Of a stretch of 64,000 nt of DNA, positions 55,851-64,000 are shown piece by piece (within the stretch, counting starts at the first letter, position 1; every line of letters begins with the position of its first letter). The notes under the pieces are model-generated. The model was not told where the DNA came from and made no database searches. It saw nothing but the letters and a program-made list of their open reading frames with translations. This DNA comes from Casuarina equisetifolia (Eukaryota > Streptophyta > Magnoliopsida > Fagales > Casuarinaceae). The position numbers were made by a program, and so were the translations under genes. The stretch lies in contig CM052354.1 of NCBI GenBank assembly GCA_028551475.1, forward strand, positions 32,639,240-32,703,239, read 5' to 3'.

Positions 55851-57435
55851 TGGATAGACGTGCTAGAGGCCTTTGTTTTAATTATGATCAGAGATTTACC
55901 CTGGGCCATTGTTGCAATAAGTTATTCCTGTCAGAAATTTTGGATCCTGAGGAAATAAGAGAAGTCTATGATGAAAAAAGGGAAGAATTATTGGGAGAAT
56001 TACAAATGATTTCCCTGGTTGTCTTATGTAGGGTCAAAAGTCCTATAACTATGAGGGTTCAAGGAGAAGTTGGAAATCCAAAGGTTAGAGTAGCCATCTT
56101 GATAGATTCTGGAAACACTCATAATTTTATAAGTGATCAATTGGCTAAACAAATGAAGTTGCAGCCTGATTCCACCAAGGACTTCAAGGTTGTGGTTGCT
56201 AATGGTGAAGTGTTGCAAGGGGCCGGGCTATGCAAAAATGTAGAAATGTTGTTGCAAGGCCATCATTTGACTGCTGATTTTTATGTTCTTCCAGTCCCTA
56301 ATCTAGGGGTTGTGCTCAGAATTCAATGGCTAGAACAGTTGGGAAAAATTGTTTGGGATTTCTTTAAGATGCGGATGTCTTTCAGTTTCCAAGGAAAGTC
56401 CATACGGGAAGTAAAGTGGTTAGTAGTGCTGCATTAGACAAGATTCTAGTTCAGCAGAAAGAAGGATGGTTGTTACATATGAAAGTCTTGGATGAAGGCA
56501 CAGAAAATGGACAGCAAGGTCAGTGGCCTCCAAAGTTTGCCCCGTTATTGCACAGTGCTGCTGATTTGTTTAAAAAGCCTCACGGCTTACCTCCAATCAG
56601 ATCACATGAGCACCAGATTATGCTAAAATATGATACTAAGGTAGTTGTTAATCAGCCATACAGATATCCATATTTGCAGAGAAAGGAAATAGAAATATTG
56701 GTAGTGGATTTGTTAGGTAAAGGGGTTATTAGAGACAACACTAATGCATTTTCTTCCCCAGTCATCTTGGTGAGAAAAAAAGATGGTACATGGCGCATGT
56801 GCATTGATTATAGAAGCCTTAACAAGGAAACAATCAAGCATGGTTTCCTAATTTCCACAGTGGAAGAATTATTTGATGAATTGCATGGTGCACAACTCTT
56901 TACTAAGCTAGACCTGCGTTCTGGATATCATCAAATCAGGATGAAGGATTCTGACATTGCTAAGACAGCCTCCCAAACACCCCTAGGCCATTACAAGTTC
57001 CTTGCGATGCCTTTTGGGTTGTGCAATGCCCCATCCACCTTTCAAAGTTTGATGAACAAGGTATTCAAGGACTTTTTAGGAAGCTTTGTTTTAGTTTTCT
57101 TTAATGACGTATTAATATATAGCAGGAATTGGAGTGAGCATACGACACATGTTAAGTTGGTCTTTGAAAGGCTGAGGCTTCATCAATTATATGTAAAAAA
57201 GGAGAAATGTTCTTTTGGAGTTCACAAGGTGCAGTATTTAGGCCATGTCATTTCAGGGCAAGGTGTAGAAGTGGAAAGTGATAAGGTTAGGGCAATTGTG
57301 GATTGGCTAGAACCAAAAAATGTGAAAACTTTAAGGGGATTTCTCGGGTTAATTGGATATTACAAGAAGTTCATTAAGGCCTATGGAGTGATAGTTGCCC
57401 CTCTCACTCAGCTTCTTAAGAAGGAGGCCTTTTAA
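55850..57435 (+). pseudogene. Gypsy-2 protease and reverse transcriptase
   Basis: A zinc-finger remnant (GLCFNYDQRFTLGHCC, first Cys pair broken by Tyr) is followed by the aspartic-protease motif ILIDSGNTHNFI at about 56098-56133. A frame change near 56430 leads to the reverse transcriptase (56416-57435): YRYPYLQRKEIE, SSPVILVRKKDGTWRMCIDY, LFTKLDLRSGYHQIRM, FLAMPFGLCNAPSTFQSLMN, YLGHVISGQGV and FLGLIGYYKKFI. The active-site box, normally FFDDI/V, reads FFNDV: the first catalytic Asp is Asn. With the frame change and the missing integrase this copy cannot work alone. Confidence 0.92.
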
Positions 57436-57480
57436 TGGAATAATGCAGCAGAAACTGCTTTTAAGCAGTTAAACTGTTTT

Positions 57481-58096
57481 GAGTTTATCTAGCGTGGAGG
57501 GTTTTGTGTGAACAAGAGTTCTGAGGGATCTTTGTAATCCGTTTGGTAACCTGTTCTGGGTTGTATTGTTTAAGCGAATACTTGCTGTATTTGGCTTGTT
57601 TTGGAACAGTTTTCTAGAACTTTATTATCAAAAGTACTCTGTTCTAGGACTTCCTTCGTTTGCAATTGTTGTTGCTGTTTGGCGTGCTTAGAAAAATTCA
57701 AGTGCCGTGAACTCACTTTCATTCCATATAAGGAGAATGGGGGCTGGCTGAAGCCTGAGAGCATTACGAAGTTCTGAATTCACCCACTCGTTATGTTTCC
57801 GGCCAGTTGTTGAATCTGGGACAATGACTTTAACAAACTAAAGTGAATGTTTGATAGCAAGAGGAAAGCTTGAAGATTTTAAATGCTCTTGCAACCCGTA
57901 AGTTTGGGTGCCTTTTTAATCAATGAAACCAAACATGTTATCTCTTGACGATGGTAACATTGGCATTATAGTAATACAAATGTATGATGGTTGTCATATG
58001 CAAAGCTACCTTACTAGATTCTATAACAGCTGATTTTAGGCAATTTATGTTGAGTTTGTCTTGAAGCTAATAAATTTTGGTTTCTTTCCTTTTTAA
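57481..58096. other. Flank of gypsy-2, possibly LTR remnant
   Basis: Sequence such as TTTGTAATCCGTTTGGTAAC near 57530 looks LTR-like but has no partner in the window. No gene recognised. Confidence 0.35.
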
Positions 58097-58342
58097 TATT
58101 GGGGTCTAAATAATTAGGCTCGTGATGTGGGTGCTATCATTTGTCTCTAACGCGGCGGTTGGTAAGCGGCGCAAGTTCTGCAAGGGTGGTCGTTTTGCAA
58201 CCGTGACAGACATGTGAATTAACATGAATAATCTGCAATCAGTATGGGCGGCTCGTCGGCCCTCGCGTGTCGGATGCTTTCACGGTGTAATTTAGCAACC
58301 AGAACTGGTTCTGATCCCTTTGACTTGGAGGAACAACGTGAT
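58097..58342. repeat. 250-bp direct repeat, copy 2
   Basis: Copy of 47641-47890, 10.45 kb apart, same orientation. Confidence 0.85.
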
Positions 58343-58899
58343 TGTCTTAGAATTTAAATATTACTTGGAGATGGTATTTTTTTAATGTGAAATTTTCATC
58401 TTTAATATTCTTTCGCGTCAGTGAACATATTTTGAGTTTAAGATTTAATAAGATGAAATAAATACTCATTGTTCACTAAACATATTTTAATGATTTAGGA
58501 CTGAATGAAAGTTGTAATAGATTTATTTAAGTTCTGATATTACATAAAAATAACTTACAATTATATAACTTGAAGATGTGCATAATAAAATAAATAAATA
58601 ATAAGTTGTTTGAGTAACCATGTGATATCCACATAATTATTCATGGTAAAAGAAATGATAAGAAATACAAGCAATTGAAAAAGAGAAAGGTGTCAATATA
58701 AAGTTTGAAGTCCGAAAGAGACATACTTCTTTAGTAACAATAAAATACGCCTGAAGAATGATGACTAGAACTAGAAGAAATGGCTCCAAAAAAAATATAA
58801 TCTCGTATCTCTTTATGCTTCTTGTAATATAAGGTGGTGGTAGAACTGATGGAACAATTAGATACATCTCTTTGATGTAGGAACGAGTGGTATTTGGGC
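58343..58899. other. AT-rich spacer before DUF4220 copy 2
   Basis: Continues weakly similar to 47891-48000; nothing else seen. Confidence 0.4.
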
Positions 58900-59310
58900 C
58901 TTAATAACCCCGCATCACAAATGAAATGTGATTCAAACGTATTCCACACTACTTCTGAATATTAACACCTATCAAACCCAAAGTTCCAATTATGCTGGGC
59001 TAGAAACCATCCATCAATCCCACGATTCTTTGGGTAGATAAATGAATTGTTAAGGAACGAATAATTCCGTGCTAGGTAATACTTGTTTTTTTTCGACCAA
59101 AGGGTCCACTTACTGCTCTGAGAAGAGAAAAAGAAAGAAAGAAGCAGAAGAAGAAGAATAAGGTTGGAAATAAAGAGAGGTCTTGGCCCAGATGCCATGG
59201 GTGAACTGAGCCTATATAAGTCCGACTACCATCACACAATATTCAAATTTTCTTCCCTATTCTTTGCATCAGTTCTCGGAACGGTCGGCAATAGGTTATA
59301 TGTTTTCATT
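58900..59310 (+). promoter_or_regulatory. DUF4220 promoter module, copy 2
   Basis: Contains TATATAAG at 59213-59220 and the shared start region GTCCGACTACCATCACACAA. A 5'-UTR intron appears to run from about 59290 to the TTTGACAG acceptor at 59780. Upstream module includes the same A/G-rich run as the other copies. Confidence 0.75.
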
Positions 59311-59802
59311 ATTGTCTCTTCTATCCGTGTTACTGGCCACCATCAACTAGTTATGCAATCCTTGTGTTTGTAGTTTTTCTACACTGTCATTCTCATTTAT
59401 TACTTATTTAAATCTTTGTGTGATACCATTTTTACTTTTATGGAAAAACACTCATAAATTTTATTGTTATCTACAATTAACCTGTTATATTTTGTTGCGA
59501 ATGCTTACGAGCTATAAATTTTCTGTTTTAACGTATTCATTAAATAAATTTAATGTTCACAAGTTAATATTCATAAGTTTCCTTCAACATTCAAATTTTA
59601 GTTTGAAAATAATAGTTGAGAGCTAAAAAAGAGATCCAATAAAATAACCCAAAAATAATCGAAACTCGACTTAATCTTTACTATTAAGTAAGTAATCAAG
59701 TTTGGTATCATCCATCTTACATCTACCTCTCGCCTTTATTTTTTAGCTACTTAAAAACTAACTTCTCTTTTCTTTGACAGGGTGAAAGGAAACCAAGAAA
59801 TT

Positions 59803-60936
59803 ATGTATCACATCTTTTGCTTAATCAAGCAGCTCTATGAGAAATGGAACATCCAGATTTTCGTTCTATTTAGTTTCTTCCTACAAACAATTTTGACTAT
59901 GTTCGCACCACTCAGAAAGCGAACAAGAAGTCCGATGGTAACCCTTTTGCTTTGGGCAGCTTACTTGTCGGCTGATTGGGCTGCTATCTTTGCAACCGGA
60001 CTTACTTCCAACAGTCAAAAAGAGGCCACTCAGAAAGCTTTTCGACGTCCCCATGAACAGGATGACATTTTTGCGTTTTGGGCACCGTTTTTGTTTTTGC
60101 ATCTAGGTGGTCCAGATACCATCACTGCTTTTGCAATTGAGGACAATGCCATTTGGAAAAGGCACTTGTTTGGACTCATAACCCAGGGTCTTGCAACTAT
60201 TATTATCTTCCGTCAGTCCTTTATGAGAAAAGAGTTATGGGTCTCTACTGTCCTCATGTTTCTTGCTGGAACGATCAAGTATGGCGAGCGAACTTGGGCT
60301 TCATATCTTGCTAGCCTGGATAAATTTCGAAAATCCATGCTTCCAGATCCTAACCCAGGGCCCAATTATGGAAAACTCATGGCGCACTACGGCAGTTACA
60401 AAGAGGCCAAACTCCCAACTATGTTTGAATTGTTTTCAGGACCCGAAAGAGATCCAAAGATTTCCAATACATTTGATGGAAAGCTCAATGCTCCTGAGCC
60501 AGTGAGCCGTGCTCATGGCTTCTTCAACAATTTGAAGGGTCTCATCGTGGATCGCAAGTTCACTTTACGTGAACGTGACGAAAGCAAGCATTTTTTTCAA
60601 CACGTAAATCCAGAAGATGGCCTTAATGTGCTCGCAGTTGAACTCAACTTCATGTACGATGTTCTATATACAAAGGTTCGTGTCGTGCACTCAATGTTTG
60701 GGTACATTATCCGATTTATATTTTGGTGTGCTCTTGTGGCAGCCCTTTCAACATTCTTTTCATTAGATAAGCATGATTTTCACAAGATTGACATTGGAAT
60801 TACCTATAGCTTGTTATTTGGTGCTCTATGCTTGGATGCAATTGCTCTTGTTATGCTTGCTTTTTCTGTTTGGACAAGTGTTTCCATTACGAAACCGTGG
60901 GTTAATAAGAATACTTTCTCTTTCTCAAGAGGATAA
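59803..60936 (+). CDS. DUF4220/DUF594-family membrane protein, C-terminus lost (377 aa; copy 2)
   Basis: The best DUF4220 copy: 377 open codons from ATG 59803 (MYHIFCLIKQLYEKWN), 22 bases into an exon that opens at 59781. About seven hydrophobic stretches are seen, including FVLFSFFLQTILTMF, VTLLLWAAYLSADW, FAFWAPFLFLHLGG, GLITQGLATIIIF, IIRFIFWCALVAALSTF and LLFGALCLDAIALVMLAF. The family core WAPFLFLHLGGPDTITAFAI and a TIKYGERTWA motif are present. Family members are usually 600-750 residues with a C-terminal DUF594; here the frame stops after NKNTFSFSRG. A copia fragment begins only 160 bp later, so the 3' half was probably lost with that insertion. Function unknown in the family. Could be a pseudogene; promoter and 5' end look intact. 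Confidence 0.7.
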   Translation: MYHIFCLIKQLYEKWNIQIFVLFSFFLQTILTMFAPLRKRTRSPMVTLLLWAAYLSADWAAIFATGLTSNSQKEATQKAFRRPHEQDDIFAFWAPFLFLHLGGPDTITAFAIEDNAIWKRHLFGLITQGLATIIIFRQSFMRKELWVSTVLMFLAGTIKYGERTWASYLASLDKFRKSMLPDPNPGPNYGKLMAHYGSYKEAKLPTMFELFSGPERDPKISNTFDGKLNAPEPVSRAHGFFNNLKGLIVDRKFTLRERDESKHFFQHVNPEDGLNVLAVELNFMYDVLYTKVRVVHSMFGYIIRFIFWCALVAALSTFFSLDKHDFHKIDIGITYSLLFGALCLDAIALVMLAFSVWTSVSITKPWVNKNTFSFSRG

Positions 60937-61095
60937 AATTGCCCCAAGAATCAAAAAGGCACAGGAGATGGGCTATGCAACACCTCTTCTAGAGATGGTC
61001 CGGGTGTTTACATGGACAAGACTTCTTCATGACTTATTGTTTGTTGGTGCACATATGGCAAGATTCGTAGGTCCCTAAATAGACTAAGTATTTAG
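60937..61095. other. Unmatched tail after DUF4220 copy 2
   Basis: The +1 frame stays open to 61078 (KIAPRIKKAQEMGYATPLLE, then VRVFTWTRLLHDLLFVG). It does not look like DUF594 and I do not recognise it; possibly foreign sequence joined before the copia element. Confidence 0.35.
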
Positions 61096-62275
61096 TGTAA
61101 AAATATCTTATAATATTTTCATTTATTGTGTCCTTATATAGGTTATAAATCAAGCCTATAAAATAAGGCTTTCCTTTGTACAGATTAATTCAATATACTC
61201 GTAATAGAATTCAGCTCACTTGTTGGCCCTTTTACATGGTATCATCGACCTTGGTTCTTTCTTGAGATTCCTTTTCGCTTCCACTTTCTCATTCCTTGGC
61301 CTTCAATAACAAGTTAGGAGCACATTCGTCATTCCTTTTTTTTTTCTATTTCTTCAACCCTTATTTTTTTTTTTTGCCCAACGTCGTTTCCTTCCTTTTC
61401 CTATTCGACGTCGTCCCTACACCTTCATCACCCCTTCCTTTTTTGCCCTCCTTCTTTTCTCTATTTCCTGAATTACCCCTAGCCCTAATTCTCAATCTTA
61501 CCCGGAACCTTAGCCACCATGTCCACCAAATCCACCGCCACCATCGCCACCGCCGTCACTACTTGCGATCCCTACAGTTTTTCGGCGGCCGATCTTCAGC
61601 CCGTGAGTATTGTCTCCGTTAAACTCACCAACAAATCCAATTAGGCGAATTGGAGCAATCAAATCCAGACCATCCTCCTTGCCCGTAACAAGATGGGCTT
61701 CATCAACGGCACCCTCCTGCATCCCATCGGCGACGGCAATGATGCCAAATGATGGGATCAATGCCACACTGCGGTCAAAATGTGGCTCATCAACTTCGTC
61801 GAACCCACTCTCACCAGGATGATTACCCGCTTATTGGTGGTGGAGATCTAGACTGTTTTGGAAGAGAGTTTCAATAAGGTCACCGCAACACAAAAATTTA
61901 GCCTAAAGGAGGCCATCAATGACCTCAAACTCCCTAACAGAGCCACCGGCGCCGAACTCACGAATTTTTTTGTCTGGCTTCAAAACCTCTAGAGCGAACT
62001 CAAAGCCCATTAAGCCTCGATTCATTGCACCTGCAAAAAGTATGACTGTGGTGTGAACTTTCGCCTTCGTGCCCGCGATCAAGAGGAGAAAACAAGGAAA
62101 TTTCTCCTTGGACTTCCATCAGAGTTCCAGACGCTCTGCTCCTTGATCTTATCCTGTGAAGAATTATTGAGTTTGGAGAAAACTTATGCCATGCCAAGCA
62201 CGACGTCACACAGTGCTCCACACACGCCGGAAACTTCCTCCGGCGACTCTTCGGCTTTCCAGGCGACCTGGTCGC
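61096..62275 (+). mobile_element. Copia-2: 5' part of a short-LTR Ty1/copia element
   Basis: A 141-bp LTR (61096-61236) with 7-bp inverted ends TGTAAAA and TTTTACA is followed immediately by a TGGTATCATCGACC primer-binding site. Gag follows from 61519: MSTKSTATIATAVTT, the copia gag motifs VSVKLTNKSN then NWSNQIQTILLARNKMGFI, and farther on RKFLLGLPSEFQTLCS. Several stops (at least four) interrupt it. Homology ends at about 62275, right at the promoter of DUF4220 copy 3. No second LTR, protease or pol. Confidence 0.85.
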
Positions 62276-62400
62276 CAGTTCTGTCGGTGAACAGAGCCTA
62301 TATAAGTCCGACTGACATCACATGATATTCACAATTTACTTCTCAATTCTTTACATCAGTTTTCGGAACGATCACCAATAGGTAATATGTTTTCCTAATT
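62276..62400 (+). promoter_or_regulatory. DUF4220 core promoter, copy 3 (5' part replaced by copia-2)
   Basis: TATATAAG at 62299-62306 and GTCCGACTGACATCACATGA as in the other copies. The upstream part of the module is missing, and copia-2 gag abuts it about 20 bp before the TATA box. An intron-like stretch follows to the TTTGACAG acceptor at 62818. Confidence 0.7.
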
Positions 62401-62818
62401 GTCATTGTCATTGTCATTGTCATTTATCAATGATTTAAATCTCTGTGTGATACGATTTTTTTTACGGAGAAACAACTTAAAATTTTTCTTGTTATTTAGA
62501 CTTGAACTGTTATAGTTTTGTGGTCAATTTTTACGAGTAATGACTTCTTTTTTAAGGTATTCATTAAACAAACTTTGAACTAGGTGATAAATATTCGCAT
62601 GAGAAAATGTTCATTGTATAATTTAAGAACAACATATGATAGCTAAATAAAATAACACACAAAAATTATAGAAAATCTTGACTTAATCCTTAGTATGTGT
62701 TAAATAATCAGATTTAGTATCATCAACCTACACTATAACAATATACATTTATCTCTTTCTCTGCCTTCATCATCTTTTAGATACTCTAAAACTGATTTCT
62801 TAAACTTTTGTTTGACAG

Positions 62819-63150
62819 GGTAAAAGAAAATCAAGAAAGCAAAAGAAAGATCCGTGGAACATCATCTTTTCCTTAATCAAGAGGTTCTACAACAAATGGA
62901 GCATCCACTTTTTCGTTCTGTTTAATCTGTTGCTACAAATATTTTTTATTTTTATTTTTTTGCACCATTCAGAAAGCGAACAGGAGTGCGTGGGTACTCT
63001 TTCAACTATGGAAAGCTTATGTGTTGGCTGATTGGGCTGCCATCTTTGCAATCAAATTACTTAGGATGCCGCGGAGAGCGACATGATTTGATTTTGCATT
63101 TAAGTCATCTCCTTTCCTCACCCTTCAAAATTTCTATAATTAAGCAATAT
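62819..63150 (+). pseudogene. DUF4220-family pseudogene (copy 3), internally deleted
   Basis: Opens after TTTGACAG like copies 1 and 2. The sequence matches copy 2 for its first 250 bp (KRFYNKWSIHFFVLFNLLLQ region) with frame breaks near 62945 and 62985. It then jumps near 63060-63085 to the LRERDES-region end, followed by the segment also seen at 49347-49405. About 0.6 kb of coding sequence is deleted. Confidence 0.75.
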
Positions 63151-63154
63151 TGTT

Positions 63155-63214
63155 TTCCATTATTGTGATCAAAACCATTAGCTGTCTTGTTACTCTTGTG
63201 CAGCCTTTTATTGG
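63155..63214. repeat. Single fragment of the 540-bp repeat
   Basis: ATTGTGATCAAAACCATTAG and TTGTTACTCTTGTGCAGCC match the start of the repeat units at 50.1-52.8 kb. It lies directly behind DUF4220 copy 3. Confidence 0.8.
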
Positions 63215-63354
63215 GTGACAAACATAAAGTCCACGTAAGTAGCCCATGTACATGCAAGCTGGTTTCTTTATTCCTTCGCGTTTGGGTATGGAGGCCAGGC
63301 ATCAGGCTTTGACACCCTAGACTTACAAGAAGCGAATGTTTCTGATTGGGTGAC

Positions 63355-64000
63355 AACGCTTTAACAAATGAAATGCGATTCAAATTTATTCCACACTTCT
63401 TCTGAAAAATTAATGCCCGATCAAACCCAAAGTTCCAATTATTTTCGCCAAGGAAACCCATCCATCAATCCCAGGGTTCTTTGAGTAGGTAAATGAATTG
63501 TAAAGGACGAATACTTCTTTCGACCAAGGGCTCCACTTGCTATCTAAAAAAGAGAAAAAGGAAGAAAAAAAACAGAAGAAGAAGAATAAGGTTGGAAATA
63601 AAAGAGAGGCCTCGGCCCAGATGCTCTCGGTGAACTAAGCCTATATAAGTCCGACCAACATCACATGATATTCAAAATTTACTTTCCCATTCTTTCCATC
63701 AGTTTTCGAAACGATCGACAATAGGTCATATGTTTGTCATTTTCTCTTCTATCTGTGTTACCACCTGCCATCAATTATTTATGCTATTCTTGTGTTTGTA
63801 GTTAGACCCCAGAGTTCGTCTACACTTTTATTGTCATTTATTACTAATTTAAATCTTTGTGTAGATACCATTTCTATTTTTATAGAAAAACCACTCATAA
63901 GTATTATTTTTATATACAACTGAGATGTTATATTTTGCTGTGAATGCTTCCTAGGTATAAATTTTCTTTTTTAAGGTATTCATGAAATAAAAATTTAAAT
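63355..64000 (+). promoter_or_regulatory. DUF4220 promoter module, copy 4, and start of its 5'-UTR intron
   Basis: Full module as in copies 1 and 2, with TATATAAG at 63642-63649 and GTCCGACCAACATCACATGA. The remainder to the window end matches the 5'-UTR intron of copies 1 and 2. A fifth DUF4220 gene is therefore expected just beyond the right edge. Confidence 0.75.

Larger units (their letters stand above)
54948..57480 (+). mobile_element. Gypsy-2: Ty3/gypsy element truncated after reverse transcriptase
   Basis: Begins inside DUF4220 copy 1 with a short LTR-like end (CTCTGGACTGCTGCAAAA) and a weak TGGTAT primer-binding-type site at about 55001. It then has gag, a zinc-finger remnant, protease and reverse transcriptase in gypsy order. 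Homology stops right after the start of the RNase H region (NNAAETAFKQLN, about 57470). RNase H, integrase and a matching 3' LTR were not found, so the element is truncated or internally deleted. It has the same gag start as gypsy-1. Confidence 0.85.

Noticed and set aside
1-64000. CRISPR arrays, operons, phage or bacterial defence systems
   Set aside because: The window is plant nuclear DNA; the regular repeats seen are a 540-bp tandem array and microsatellites, not CRISPR.

Overview
The window is nuclear DNA of a flowering plant, most likely a eudicot. The evidence is a cluster of cysteine-rich receptor-like kinase (CRK) genes with the usual seven-exon layout, Ty1/copia and Ty3/gypsy LTR elements, a truncated LINE, a nuclear copy of plastid 16S rRNA, AT-rich introns, and single-copy-looking genes with plant-only protein families. 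I cannot name the species.

Left part (1-28.3 kb): a decayed tandem array of CRK genes, all on the plus strand. Two sequence types alternate. Type II copies (CRK-A, C, D) end in a tail like SKSLPSINEA; type I copies (CRK-B, E, F) end in a tail like TMATIDLMLD. The order A-B, C-E, (two relics), D-F implies repeated duplication of a II+I gene pair. No copy is intact. CRK-D is nearly so: its seven exons join in phase to a 668-residue frame broken by one in-frame stop, and its DFG and APE kinase motifs read DFS and SPK. Insertions sit between or inside these genes: a gypsy-type relic carrying pieces of a pentatricopeptide-repeat (PPR) gene (4.7-8.2 kb), a 4.94-kb copia element with 401-bp LTRs and a 5-bp target duplication in a CRK-E intron (12.2-17.1 kb), and a plastid 16S rRNA fragment in a CRK-F intron (26.3-26.7 kb).

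Middle part (28.3-47.1 kb): ordinary gene-poor sequence with four apparently intact genes. These are a 93-residue conserved small basic protein (minus strand, 29.4 kb), a 367-residue kelch-repeat protein (plus, 33.4 kb), a two-exon single-pass membrane protein (plus, 39.8-43.0 kb), and a predicted N-myristoylated, arginine/serine-rich protein (minus, 46.2-47.1 kb).

Right part (47.6-64 kb): a second decaying tandem array, of DUF4220/DUF594-family membrane proteins. At least five copies or traces are visible (49.2, 54.6, 59.8, 62.8 kb, and a promoter at 63.6 kb leading out of the window). Each better-preserved copy follows the same promoter/TATA/5'-UTR-intron module. The array is broken up by a gypsy element truncated after reverse transcriptase, a short-LTR copia fragment, a family of about 540-bp tandem repeats, and a poly(A)-ended LINE fragment inside one repeat unit. 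A 250-bp direct repeat 10.4 kb apart marks a segmental duplication.

The genes do not form an operon or pathway. I found no clearly new biological system. The most unusual features are the alternating CRK pair array, the PPR fragments inside a gypsy relic, the plastid rDNA in an intron, and the duplicated promoter module of the DUF4220 array.
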